From positions 46,018,175 to 46,082,174 of the forward strand of contig OX381705.1 in the NCBI GenBank assembly GCA_947462335.1: a DNA stretch of 64,000 nucleotides, written 5' to 3'. Positions 34,962 through 46,570 of the stretch are shown here, in pieces (the first letter of the stretch is position 1; every line of letters begins with the position of its first letter). The DNA is from Harmothoe impar. Lineage: Eukaryota > Annelida > Polychaeta > Phyllodocida > Polynoidae. The notes beneath the pieces are model-generated. The model had not been told where the DNA came from. It did not search any database and worked only from the letters and a program-made list of their open reading frames with translations. The position numbers were made by a program, and so were the translations under genes.

Positions 34962-37213
34962 GTTACTGGGTCAATATCCAAATGTGGGCCGGTCACCTAC
35001 TCACATAATGATGTAAACAAAGTTGGTCATGTTCATAACACTGTACCTGATGTTCTGAAGGAGGAGTATTGTGTAACAGGCCGTGAAGTGGGCGGTTCTG
35101 ATGTGGGCAGCGATCGTTGTGTTGACATCCCAGTTATTGACCCACATGTGGTGGTGACGCGCGACTCTGATAATTGTGAGGTTTATTTAGAAGATTATGT
35201 AAATCCGGGCGATATTGCTGACTCTATGGATTTAATTGGTATTGTACATGACATTCATGTAGTAGTTCCAGATTTGTCCGGTAGTTACCAGGTGGATTGG
35301 GATTTATTGGAGTTGTTGTTCACAAATGTGGAGATTATTGATCGGGGAATGGCAGTCGCGCGGGTGGTACCGATCAATGATGGCGGCGCCAGGGTGGAAA
35401 TACCCAGGGAGGACACTTTGTATTGGGATAATCTACCCGATTATGTGAGTATAGATACTGAAACATCCACTGTTGCTAAATATTCATGTGATTACGGTGT
35501 AGATACGCCTGTGGCAGTGGTGGAGGTGGGACCTAGATGTTTGGTTCCGGTGTTTCAATGCTGTGTTGAGGGAGTTTGTGATTGTGAATATGTCCTCGGT
35601 GGGGCGGTCTGTCAACTAAGGCCGTGCAGGTTTGCTGCGGCAGTTCTGGGGTTTGGGTTTGATGTCACAAAGGAGGACGCTTATGTACTGACAGCCGCTT
35701 ATCGGGGCGCTAGGATAGTGGACAAAGGCTGTGACAGTAATTATCAGTGCATAAATTATTCTACTATAACATGTGCTGCGTCCAAAGGGAAGATGGACGA
35801 GATTGTACATACTGAGTTACAGGAGGGTAAACTACGTGTGGTCAAGACCAGGCCAGCTTGTGTTCATGCACTAGGCGGTGTAGAGAAAGCCAATGGAGAT
35901 CTCAGGCCCATCACAGATTGCTCTATGCCAAAAGACGTCAATATTAATACATTCATGCTCACTACATGTGAGAAATTCCGGTATAAGACGGTGGACACGG
36001 TGGTGGGAATGCTAGAGCACTGTGACAGAGGAGCTATAAGTGACATTCAGAGTGCTTACCGTACAATTCACATAGTGCCAAGTCAGAGGACATTCCAGGG
36101 CATTCAATGGCAGGTGGATGGTGAGCACGTGTACATGGAGGACTTGAGACTGTGCTTTGGCTTAAAATCTGCTCCATATATCTTCACTCAATTTTCAAAT
36201 TTTGTCACAAAATGCTGTGACAAGATGGGCGTGCACAGGATGGTCAACTACCTTGACGACTTTGTGGTATTAGGTAGGAGTGAAAAGGAGTGTGGGGAAG
36301 GTCAGGAAGTGTTACACAATATGCTCTACAACTTCGGCTTTAAGGTGGCACAGAAGAAGGTGACAGCCCCAAGTCAACTCTTCAAGTATTTAGGTATTAT
36401 GGTGGACACAAAAAAGATGACCCTTAGTATTGATGAAGGGAAATTGTCTAGGGTGAAGGTGGAGGTCTTGAATTTATTGGACAAGAAATCATGCAGCCGC
36501 AAGAGCTTGGAGGAGGTGTCAGGGCTGCTGGCACACTGCGCCACAGTGGTCAAGGGTGGCCGAACATTTGCCAGAAGGATATACAATACCCTGCGTGACA
36601 CTGTGGGAGAAGTTATCAAATTGGATGTGTTGCTACAACAGGACCTGATCTGGTGGTCAAGTTTTGTGTACTGGTTCAACGGCAAGGCAAGAGTGCTGGG
36701 TGCGGGGCATAGTTCTATTCCAGTTTACACGGACTCTTCAAACTATGGGTTTGGCAGCCACATCGCGGATGATTATTTCTGGGGAGTGTGGGGGGAAAAA
36801 GGGGGTATTTGCCCTCACTCTGAGAACCCCCCCCCCTATTGGACCGGTTCTCTGATCACATCAACATAACGGAATTATGGCCGGTGGTGGTAGCAGTGCA
36901 CAGGTGGGGGTGTAGGTGGAGAAACTCAGATGTGAACATTGTGACAGATAACACCCAAGTCCAAGCTTGGGTGAATACTGGCAGGAGCACAAATGCTTAT
37001 GCTATGGCATGGTTGAGGGAATTGTTCTGGGTGGCGGCATTTTATAACCTCAACATCAAAGCCTCCAGGATAAGCTCCGAGGATAACGTGTTGGCGGACG
37101 CCCTGTCTAGATTGAACAGTGATGACTCTAATTATATATGTGATTTTCATTTGAGTGGTTTCTCTGATTGTTGCAGGGTTGCAAGGGTTAGACACGGAAT
37201 GGTCCAACATTAG
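34959..37213 (+). CDS. ORF2, reverse transcriptase and RNase H (frameshifted copy)
   Basis: The frame runs without a stop from just after the ORF1 TGA to 36869, then continues in the -1 frame to 37213. RT motifs in order: LRPITDCSMPKDVNIN; catalytic Asp in AISDIQSAYRTI; FGLKSAPYIFTQF; YLDD at 36249-36260. RNase H follows: VYTDSSNYGFGSH in frame, then after the shift NITELWPVVVAV, VNIVTDNTQVQAW and LADALSRL. No integrase or aspartic protease motif was seen. The shift lies at a ten-C run (36827-36836), so this copy encodes a broken RNase H unless ribosomes slip there or the run is one base too short by sequencing error. The N-terminal region has no recognised domain. Confidence 0.85.
36827..36836 (+). 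other. C10 homopolymer with -1 frame change in RNase H
   Basis: Frame 0 reads SENPPPYWTG and then soon stops; the -1 frame resumes RNase H at LDRFSDHINITELW. The conserved helix continues cleanly after the run, so the break is confined to it. A lost base in the homopolymer, a sequencing or assembly error, or -1 slippage are all possible. Confidence 0.75.
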
Positions 37214-38093
37214 GAGTCTATGCTGGTCAGACAACACCTGGAAAGCTCGTAGGAGTCAGTGGAGGCGTTTTCACAGATTCTGTGCTCACTTCAACTTAAT
37301 ACCCATTCCGGCGGAAATAGAGACTATAGGCCTATATATAACCTTTCTGGCTAGAGACTGTTGCTATGTTACTATAGCTAATTACTTATGTGGGGTATGG
37401 GCCCTTCATGACTACTGGGGGGTCACTCATGTGGACCCCACTAACTTTCTCATTTCATCCACACTTAGAGGTGCAAAACGCCTCTTAGGGTGTGAGTCAG
37501 TGCAGTCAGACCCCCTCTCGCCGGGAGACATCAAGCTGATAGGGGAGAGTCTGGACTTGGATAAACCCTCGGACTTACAATTCTGGTGTGCCATTATTCT
37601 CATGTTTAGATGCCTATTGAGAGTGAGTCATGTGGTGACGTCACCACACACCATGAGGGTCAAAGACATTGTATGGACCGAGGTTGGCATGGACGTCGTG
37701 ATCAGGTCTTCAAAGACAATACAGTATAAAGAAAGGCTGATTACAGTACCGGTAATTCAGTCACCCTCTAGTTTCTTGTGTCCATGCAACCATTTGCCTT
37801 TGTATTTATTGAAGTCAAACCTGGGACCGGAGTCACCCCTGTTCCCATATACATACTCAGGATTTTCAGGGAAATTAAAGAAACAATGTGCCTTGGCAGG
37901 ATTGGTCGGTAATCATACCACTCACAGCATCAGGAGGGGTGCAGCTACATTTCTGGCATCATTCTTGCCTATGCACCTGGTGAAAACCTATGGGGACTGG
38001 AAGTCATGGAGTGTGTTGTTGTATATCAGTGATAACTACAAATCCCGTCGGGATAAAGATTTTCTAGTAGCAGACAAGCTGTCACGTTATTGA
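37155..38093 (+). CDS. ORF3, tyrosine recombinase of YR retrotransposon
   Basis: Overlaps the end of ORF2 (to 37213) in the +1 frame. The frame opens before any ATG, so it is probably made by frameshift, reinitiation or splicing. An N-terminal core-binding helix (NTWKARRSQWRRFHRFC) precedes the catalytic domain. Active-site residues in order: Arg in CLLRVSHVV; Lys in SSKTIQYKERL; HxxR in THSIRRGAATF; a Trp/His-position residue in YGDWKSWSV; nucleophile Tyr in LLYISDNY. It would integrate a circular cDNA by single-strand exchange through a 3'-phosphotyrosine link. The catalytic set looks complete and the frame has no stops. It ends 31 bp before repeat B1. Confidence 0.85.
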   Translation: MVSLIVAGLQGLDTEWSNIRSLCWSDNTWKARRSQWRRFHRFCAHFNLIPIPAEIETIGLYITFLARDCCYVTIANYLCGVWALHDYWGVTHVDPTNFLISSTLRGAKRLLGCESVQSDPLSPGDIKLIGESLDLDKPSDLQFWCAIILMFRCLLRVSHVVTSPHTMRVKDIVWTEVGMDVVIRSSKTIQYKERLITVPVIQSPSSFLCPCNHLPLYLLKSNLGPESPLFPYTYSGFSGKLKKQCALAGLVGNHTTHSIRRGAATFLASFLPMHLVKTYGDWKSWSVLLYISDNYKSRRDKDFLVADKLSRY

Positions 38094-38124
38094 TTGGGGC
38101 AAAAGTTGTTGTGTTTGGCTCCTT

Positions 38125-38202
38125 GGCCTCTTGACATTGTTGGGGCAAAAGTTATCACTGTATCAGTCTACCTTACTTACATCACGTAGCCAGGAGGAAT
38201 AT
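38125..38202 (+). repeat. split direct repeat B1
   Basis: 78 bp starting GGCCTCTTGACATTG, apparently identical to B2 at 38370-38447 (offset 245). Its end GGAATAT runs straight into A2, forming the B1/A2 junction expected for a circle-derived crossover core. Confidence 0.85.
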
Positions 38203-38345
38203 GGTGCCAATAACCACCCCGGGGTTGTTGGGATATATTACGACAGGGGGAGCTGCATGCTCACACCGCTCACCGCTAGGGGGAGTCGGTCTCAACCTTC
38301 CATTATCCGCATTTGAACCGCCATGTAAGGACGTACATTTTTTCT
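38199..38345 (+). repeat. split direct repeat A2
   Basis: Copy of A1 with one substitution. It overlaps the ATAT end of B1, so GGAATATGG marks the recombination junction. Confidence 0.9.
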
Positions 38346-38369
38346 TTATTGATTGATTGTAATAAATAG

Positions 38370-38441
38370 GGCCTCTTGACATTGTTGGGGCAAAAGTTAT
38401 CACTGTATCAGTCTACCTTACTTACATCACGTAGCCAGGAG

Positions 38442-38447
<6 letters not shown>
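38370..38447 (+). repeat. split direct repeat B2, right end of element
   Basis: 78 bp ending GGAATAT, followed at once by TA microsatellite DNA. Apparently identical to B1. Confidence 0.85.
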
Positions 38448-38496
<49 letters not shown>

Positions 38497-38502
38497 TATA
38501 TA
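38448..38502. repeat. (TA)n microsatellite, 3' side of retrotransposon
   Basis: TA repeats with one AAATA interruption, continuing the microsatellite seen on the 5' side. Together with 33049-33185 it marks the pre-insertion target. Confidence 0.85.
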
Positions 38503-39514
38503 TACATTATATTCCCCTAGAATACACAAATACAAGCTAAGCCAGTGTAGAGAGGATGGGTGCCAATGACACTACCAAGCTTATGGGTGTAAGCTGAGTG
38601 CGACCATGGCCGTCTATGACCCCTGTCATCCCTCCACACTCTGCCTATCTCCCACTGCACCCTACACATGCTGTATACAGGAGGGAGACCGGGAGCCCGT
38701 CCCTTTGTGCTCCAGGGCGTTAATGAAGGACCAGACAGGGCCCGATTGATGTTTGCCAGGCCGGCATTCCTCTACCTCACATAAAGTGAAGGTATGCCAC
38801 CACAGCAGCCCCCTCCCCTGCACCCTCCTCCTCCACACTATAGCTAGGTTAAATCATGCGCAGGGCTCAGAGGTCGTGTTATGAAGGATTCATTCCTTAC
38901 ATCACGAGGACAAGATCACCCATAACGACACTACGGGAGACAACTAACGATCCCAGCCCCTTGCAAAATTACGTATATCCATCTCCCTCCCCCTCCACCA
39001 CCAAGCACCCCACCCCCTCCCAGCAAGCACTCATCCCCTCCCACCATCCACGTGTTAATGATCCAGGCTCTAAGCAATCTAAGAGTTCTCGCTGGGAAAA
39101 ATCGGCTCATTTAATGGAGCCTGGGTCAAACGGACAACCCATAAATAGAGGTTGACAATTAAGCACATCCTCCAGCTTACCACGGGGGTGAATGGGTGAG
39201 GTTAGGATTTACGTGGGTTGGGAGGATATGGAGTAAGGATCAATGGGTAATATAAAGTCAAAATGTTAAATAGATAAGTGTCATTTAAGGACAATGTTAT
39301 CGAGTCTTGGTGATACAGCAATATGTGGCCATTAGCATGGTGTGAGGATACCAGTTAGAGGCGTATGCATTAGGCAGAATGTGCACTGGGTATGGGTTGG
39401 GGTAGTAACAGAGTCCTGTAGGGTGGGTTGTAGGTTGGGCTGAGTGGGGCACAGATAATTCATAGGTCTGAGAGGTTAGTCAGTAGAGGCTATTCCAGGT
39501 GGACCGTCTATGCA
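38503..39514. other. unassigned intergenic DNA
   Basis: C-rich and T-rich low-complexity patches around 38.8-39.05 kb; no gene, RNA or repeat was identified. Confidence 0.4.
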
Positions 39515-39674
39515 CATTAGTCAAAATGACGAACTTATGTTCAGAAATGACTAAGGCAAAACTACCAACTCTAATACGCATCAAAACAAAAAGACTAAGG
39601 TGGGTCAGTCAGTTTGACTAACCTTACAGCATTGACTAACATTTTTGAATATAAGTTCGCCATTTTGACTAATG
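39515..39674. mobile_element. 160-bp foldback MITE, CATTAGTCAAAATG ends
   Basis: The left arm 39515-39549 begins CATTAGTCAAAATG. The right arm 39640-39674 ends CATTTTGACTAATG and is its reverse complement except for 3 of 35 bases. The spacer carries further TTAGTC and GACTAA words. It is non-coding, and no clear target duplication was seen. Confidence 0.65.
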
Positions 39675-42600
39675 AAGTATATGAATACCCTTGTGAGGAA
39701 CCTGGGATAGCCAGCACTGACTAACCTCTTAAACTTATGGATTTTCAGTGTGTGCTGGCGGGCATGCTGGGTTATAGGGTGGATGTTTAGGTGGGTGACG
39801 TAGGGATAGCGGTCGTTATCATGGCAGGGTTGACGTTTCCCCCCACCCCCCAATTCCTCAGATCGCTTCCTGCCGAAAAACGCCAAGCGCGAATGTCTCC
39901 CCCGCTTAGATAAAGGAGCGCAAGAGGAGCGTGGTGCGCTGACGGGTCGGGGGTCTGCAGGGGGGAGCAATGGCCGCCAATATTGGATTCCACTGAATGC
40001 CTTCGGTGCGGTTGTTGAGGGTAAACGAGCGCTACCTGTAATTCAGCGTTCCGATAGGTTGATAAATGCACGCGCGCGAGCCGGCGGGAGTGCTGTTTGT
40101 ACTTGGAGGGAGGGCAGGGTGGGAGGGGGTGCGAGCAGCGACTGACACGCGGCCCTTCGTCGCTGTCCTCCAGCGTGTCCCCAGCCGGCCGTGCTAAGCG
40201 ACCAGGCTCCGGATGCCGCGCACTTATCTGTCTCCCAGCCGCAGATTGCAGCAAATTACAAGGAGACCTATGTCGCCCATCTGAGGAAGAGAGCAGGGGA
40301 GAGGAGGGAAGGGTGGGGGAGGCGTGGGGCTGGCCAGACCCTCCACACACATGCACAGGGAGGCGGCCAGCCTCGGCCACTCACAGCAAGCCCACCCAAA
40401 GTGATGGGGCGTACTCGTGAGGGGCCAACAAAGTTCAAAGTCACTGCGGACACTAAACCCACTCTCTGGCTAACTCAAAGGGAATCCACAATGACCTCCA
40501 CCATCAGTTTCCATGGAGATGCTCTCTCTTTTACACGGCCCGAAAAGAGCTGCTCTGTGTTTGCTTCTGAAATGTAGGGCAGCAAGGTGTGTGGGCCTTC
40601 CAACCGCTTCTCCCTTCAGACAAAGTAAATGGACTAACCAAGGAGAGACATGCAAAACATCTACGAACATACGCATTATTGCACCGATAAATGATAGTCA
40701 GAACAACGTATGCTTCTGAAAAGAAATGGAAAGAGAGGGGAAGGAAGGACTCCTGCAAAAATAAAACAAGAAGGGGAATCCTAAGAGCCTGATGATTGGG
40801 GGTGCTCGTAGAATTTTACGATCTTGTAGGGAATAAATCCGCCCTATAACCCCGCCATAACGGGACCTGCTTTATCGGGCGGCTACGTCATTCATCACGT
40901 GGCATGACGTCAGTGACGTAGAAGAGAGGGGGTGACGTGCCGTGTTCTACAGGCATTCAGCAGGCGGAGGACAATGCTGCTATAGGTATGACGTGTGGGT
41001 TGACGTTGGTGACGAAGAGGTGGCGCAGGGATGGGAGGTGGGTGGGTGGGGAGGGAGGTTGACTTCAGGAAGGGACGTCCTCCAGGAACAACAGCTAAAT
41101 AATGCAGCCCCCGCCTGCTGCCACCCCTCAACTGCCTGTGCAGGGACACTTGATCATGTGGTTTATAATCCGGAATTATAACTTACGACGTGGCCTGTTA
41201 ATAAAAGAAACATGCCCAACGTCTGCTATTACATCACTTGCCACTTTCTGACCTCCGGAAGGAGGGATCAAGGAGAAGGGGGTACTTGTGATGGGTGACT
41301 CTCCTGAAGGAGTTTTAGTCTTAAACTATGTGTGAAATATAACATTGTTCCCCATGTTCCATAGGCTGTAGTTGGTTTTCATGGATGATTTGATAATTTT
41401 AAAGAAAGACAGGAACCGAAGGGAAATAAACACGAAATAAAGCGAGAGATGGTCCTCCAATATCACATTTATAAGATAGCCAACATGTTAATTATCATTA
41501 ACTAAAGTCCAATTAAGACGGATAATAGAACGTTTCAATGGCCATCCGTCTCTACTTCACTTCACATCACTTCAGAAAGAATAACTTCAATATCTTTTTC
41601 CGTGCCTTTAAACTTCAGAATAAGTCACTGGTCACTATTGAATTAACTACAGAGGTAGAGTCATGAGAAGGAATGTTGGGGTTGACCACGTTTAGAGTAA
41701 ATACACGTACACACACGAGCCTCAGATCACTAATCAATTAACTCTTCAGGAGATCGATGGACTTGGGCAAAACACGTGCCAACATGCCAGCCACAGGGAG
41801 CACACTCCTTTAGGGTCTTGATGCATCTGACAAGGTCCGGAAAAGCTGTGTTATTTCACTGACTAGCAGTGTTCACAGCTAAAGGGTGAAGTAGTTGGCA
41901 AGTAAGTGACACCTCTGCCTAATCAGATTGTGATAAATAAATGATTTACAATGAAAGAAGGCGTTAATCAATTGATCTATGGCAGAGGATCGTGCATGAT
42001 GGCGGGTGATGAATAGAACTGCGAATTAAATTTAAATGGCATGGTCTGGACTCAGACCCATTTGCTAGAAGAAAAATGAACGTGTTAATTCTGATATCAA
42101 ATTAAAATTGAGTCATTTTATCTCTTTCACGAGGAGCATATTCTGGAACATTTATAACGAGTCCATCATGATGTCCGAGACTTATCCTCCAATGATGAAA
42201 TAAAGTGGTTATATTTTCTTTAACTTAAAGAGAATAAAAGTGACATCTGATATCCATTTATACATTCCCACAGGAACAAAAAGAATAATATCTCTTGTTT
42301 CAAATATCAGGGGGTGGTCAGTTTGGATATAATTATCTTCTGAGAGCAAGGAGAAGATATTCATTGGGAAGCCTTACTGGGTGTAGTCAGGGTCAATACC
42401 CGTCATTACCACCGTCTAAGTGTCTGTGCATGCGCCCACCGACATGGGTGAGGGGCGGTGGAAGGCTGTCTTTAGATTGATGCGGAATTTCCTGCGCGGC
42501 CATGTTGTGTTGACTGCCCAAGGAAGCACCTGACCGCTCGCCATTACACCACGTAGCGCCTGCTGCAGCCACCCTTTCCCGCCAACCGCAAGGGGCCGCC

Positions 42601-43181
42601 ACCAGCCTACTCCCAAAATGTCGTCTGCGCCTCTGGAAAAGTTGCCAGCCGCGCGCTCCTCGCCACTTCCGGTCCTTGCCTGGGAGGGTTTTTCCTACAG
42701 ACGATATCATTTATGTAGGGGCAGGTGCAGGATTATTTCTGACCAATTTTCGGGAATGGGGTAGTCGTAATGGGGGTGATGATGAGGAATTGCAAGTCCA
42801 GCCATTTACGCCACATAAATGACCGTTATTGCCTCTGGGTAGAGATCGTTGTTCCTCGTCTTGAACCAGTTCTATGACAACGTGCACAACATAAACAAAG
42901 CACATAGCTCGGTTTCCAACCGTGTATTATATATAATAAAGGTCTATTACTTATCCAACTCATCCAATTCTACTAACACTGACACTATGGTACTGTAGCT
43001 GGGGTTTCCCAGCATTTTGACGGCATTTCTTATCCCATTAACTTGATCATGCCTACACGTAGTGAATAGCATTCCACTTGACTGTTCCTATACTACATGT
43101 ACTTACAAAAAGATTATGGTTTAGTATCCAGCTCTTTTAGCCATATTTTCCTATACTACTTGCAAATACAATATGATATTT
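39675..43181. other. intergenic DNA with CpG-rich island, no supported gene
   Basis: A GC-rich stretch at about 39.8-40.45 kb is open on both strands without coding character and could be a promoter-type CpG island. The CRE-like cluster at 40883-41016 lies just beyond it. The remainder is AT-rich and unassigned. Confidence 0.4.
40883..41016. promoter_or_regulatory. cluster of CRE/ATF-like TGACG motifs
   Basis: CTACGTCA at 40883, perfect TGACGTCA at 40905, TGACGTAG at 40914, TGACGTGC at 40933, TGACGTGT at 40989, TGACGTTG at 41001 and TGACGAAG at 41010. Seven half-sites in about 135 bp is far above chance, and CTACGTCA with TGACGTAG forms a larger palindrome. A cAMP-response or ATF-bound enhancer or promoter is plausible; the target gene is unknown. 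Confidence 0.45.
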
Positions 43182-43422
43182 TACCGATTTCGTCCATACA
43201 ACTTAATTGCAGTTCGTTTTTTACCATAATATAAGCAAACCAAACCTCCAGCGCGAATTTTACAATATTCTCAAAGTGTAAGTGCGGATGATACGAGGAC
43301 TTTTGGAAGTATAATACAGTACTAAAATGACAATCAGACCCCGGGTGCGGGTTATAGCGTTTTCCCAAAGTCGGGGTGTGGGTTATATGCGACATGGGAG
43401 TTGTACACTGGATGTTACGGTA
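43182..43422. mobile_element. diverged copy of the TACCGTAAATTC MITE family
   Basis: Shares with 58306-58531 the words AACCAAAC, AACAGTACTAAAATG-type core (CAGTACTAAAATG) and GGGTGCGGGTTATA, and ends TTACGGTA. Its left end TACCGATTTCG is mutated. It lies right beside the 86-bp minisatellite. Confidence 0.55.
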
Positions 43423-43439
43423 TTTTCATTGATTTAACT

Positions 43440-44190
43440 CATGACATAGCCATGTTGCACCAGCTCTTCCTATACTACTTGTCTTGCCCATAATTTCCTA
43501 TACTACTTACACTGACAAGGTCATGCTGTACCTAAACTACTTACACTCATAGTGTGGTGTCTTTGCCGATATTTTCCTATAATACTTACACACCGACATG
43601 GTCATGTTGTACCAGCTCTTCCTATACTGGGGGGATATACTACTTACACTTATTGTGAGCTGTCTCGCCCATATTTCCCTATATTACTTACATCCATAGT
43701 GTGCTGTCCTAACCATATTTTCCTATACTACTTACACTGGCACGGCCATGTTGTACCAACTCTTCCTATACCACTTACATCAATAGTTTAGTGTCTTGCC
43801 CATATCTCCCTTTACTACTTACACTGGAATGGCCATGTTAAACCAACTCTTCCTATACTACTTACACCAATAGTGTGGTGTCTTGCCCATATCTGCCTAT
43901 ACTACTTACACTGGCGCGGCCATGTTGTACCAATTTTTCCTATACTACTTACACAAATAGTATGGTGTCTTGCCCATATATCCCTATACTACATACACTG
44001 GCATGGCCATGTTGTACCAACTCTTCCTATACTACTTACACCAATAGTGTGGTGTCTTACCCATATTTTCCCATACTACTTACACTCATAGTGTGCTGTC
44101 CTAATCATTTTTCCTATACTACTTACACTGACACGGCCATGTTGTACTCTCACTATACTACTTACACTCATAATATCAGCTTCCACTGCA
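43440..44190. repeat. minisatellite, about 86-bp period
   Basis: Diverged copies of a unit containing CCTATACTACTTACAC, a CATGTTGTACCAACTCTTCC segment and GTGGTGTCTTGCCCATAT. CATGTT(G/A)(T/A)ACCAA recurs near 43748, 43835, 43921 and 44007. Within each unit CCTATACTACTTACAC occurs twice, so a half-unit of about 40 bp preceded it. Open frames across it are products of the period, not a gene. Confidence 0.8.
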
Positions 44191-44269
44191 CTACTTGCAC
44201 TTCTCGGATGCTGTTTTCCCAGCTCTTCCTATATTTCCTATACTTACACTTACAAAAAGCTGTCTGACT

Positions 44270-45973
44270 CGATGAAAGAACAAGGAAAACGCCCACACCG
44301 GCACAGAGAGTGGTGTGAAAATAAATATCACTGTTTGTTGTAGTATTTCCTTTGGGCCTGTGGACCAATGAGAGCAGTCTTCTCTACTTCGCATACTCAC
44401 AGAATGTTGCTGTATCCAACAGAAGAAATGGGAAATTGGACTGGTCTCCTTGATGCTGATAGCATTTCATTTAGCGGACCCGTAGGAAAAAACAGCACAT
44501 CGGAAGTGTTTTCAAATGTGCTCATTAACTATAGACAAAGGATCGAGAGAATCGCCACTGAGGGTTATAACCTTCAATGTGAACAATTCTAGTGATCCTT
44601 TGTGTCTATTCCATGTCATAACTGGTCACATTTGTCAAAATGATTCTACTTATTTGACCTACAAACGCAACTTTATACTGCAGGGCTAAACCATAAACAT
44701 TATGATTATGTGACAGGCCGTGAAATATTGGTGAGGGTTATTAAACATTTTGATGCGGGGGGGGGGGGGGGGGTACAGCGTTCAATCGATGGGCTGCTGT
44801 ATTCACCATGACATGAATAACTAGGTATAATGACCATTGTTAAAATGCTGTACAAACAGAGATAGCGATATTGGATGAAGGAGGTACGTCATGTCTGTCT
44901 GTCGCTCTGTACAAAACCATGTATCCTAATGAATATACGAGCTGAAGTAATATCCAGAAACCAGATGGCTCATTAGCCTGGGATTTGTTGTCTGGCTACT
45001 TTTATACCGTTGTCGTCCCCCGTGTAATGGACTGGTGTATATCACAAGGACAGCATGTCTCCACTAAAAGGTAAGTCACGTGTGCTCTAATGTTCTTTGG
45101 GAGTTGTTCTCTACAAATGTTCTATCAATAAATATGTTGAGCATATTGTATAATCATAATTATATGGGAAAACAAATTATCGTCACTGAACATCATGAAT
45201 ATTCGTTCTAGATATATGTTTACGACTTTATCAGCGAAATCAACCACTTCACCAGCTATTATATACAACCTACCACCCAGGAGGAACAATATTCTAACAT
45301 TATGACCCCCTCCCCATACTACTACTACTACGGTTACCACTACAACTACCCTGAAATCCCTACCACCCTCTGAGAGCAGCGACTGGAGCAGGCAGTGGCA
45401 GCGGTAGTGGGCGCATCAGGCGATAGCGGTATTTGATCAGTTATATTACATAACGCGTCCCTTATCAGCAGTAGGCACAGGGGCGCTACCTTGTCAGTAA
45501 TTCCGGGAAGTCACATGGTGGCCGCATGATAAGTCCTTTATAGAGGACGACCCGAATAGACCCGGCCACTCCCTGGAGGACTGGTGCAGGGGGCGGAGTC
45601 GTCCATTTGATCTCCCGGGAGAGGGTAGTGAAGGGGTGGAGAAATAGAAGGGAGGGATGGGGCTGAGAAGGTTGTGTGTGGTGGGGATATATGTAGCAAC
45701 ATATGGGGAAGAGTTATGGAGTACCGTGGAGAGAAGGGGTGGTGTTGGGAGGAGGCTGAGAATAGACAGAAGGGATGCGCATCATCACCAGGTTATAGAA
45801 CGAGGTAATTGTCAACTGAAACGAGGTATAGGAGGGAAATGTGGGCTCTAAATTAATGAAGGTCAAAGGTGGAGGAGAAGTTTGGCACAGGAGGAAGGAT
45901 GAGTTGGGTTTGGGAGTTGATTACAGAGCAAGTCGTGGTAGGAGGGGGTCGGGGACATTGATGTCGAACATGT
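44270..45973. other. unassigned intergenic DNA with a G17 run
   Basis: A run of 17 G lies at 44757-44773. Otherwise no coding exon, RNA or repeat was recognised. Confidence 0.4.
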
Positions 45974-46117
45974 AATAGATAGACTACGGTTATGAAAAGG
46001 TATGTAGAATTAACCACAGCTTGCTGGTGGGGGCCAGACGAGGGCGAAGCCCAAGTCGCCCTACCAGGAAGCTGTGGTTAATTCTAATACCCTTTTCATA
46101 ACCATTGTCTATCTATT
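45974..46117. mobile_element. foldback element with about 55-bp arms
   Basis: Left arm 45974-46028 (AATAGATAGACTACGGTTAT...) and right arm 46063-46117 (...ATTGTCTATCTATT) pair with few mismatches. A nested AGGGCGA/TCGCCCT pair (46041-46062) caps the structure. The word TTAAACCACAGC at about 46118 and its reverse GCTGTGGTTTAA at about 46193 extend the pattern. A MITE or a hairpin RNA source are both possible. Confidence 0.65.
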
Positions 46118-46570
46118 TTAAACCACAGCAGTAAGGTTATGTGAGTCTAAGTAGAAATAACCAAGGTGTGAATTCCTTTGTCTTAGCCCTCCGCTGTGGT
46201 TTAATGTTTCTTTAACCAATAATGGCTGATGGGTCGTGGATTATTTGCACTGTCTGGGGTGGACATGTCTGGGGTGGACAAGGCTACCTATGTAACAACC
46301 ACTCACCGGAGGAGCTTCAGACCCAACTGCCTCCCCATTGCTTTGTACTTAAGCTGATTTAAGTCTGCCGTGAGACTGGTGTTGATCTATTGATTGGTTA
46401 CATGCACTATTGATGTGGATATACACATACGTTATACCTGGATATACGATCTCCATCCCAGGAGCACCCGAAATCTGCAAATAAGGAAATCTGTACAATA
46501 ATCCGGCAAGTTTGACCTGAAGTTTTGCCAGAGAAAATGTGGACAGTTTTTCTTGGGCCACCTTCGTTTG

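Noticed and set aside
39787..40380. 197-codon minus-strand open frame
   Set aside because: Lies in a CpG-rich island open on both strands. Composition is Pro/Ser/His/Arg-rich with no domain, splice structure or conserved motif.
43552..44267. Repeated Leu/Tyr/His-rich open frames
   Set aside because: They are translations of the minisatellite.
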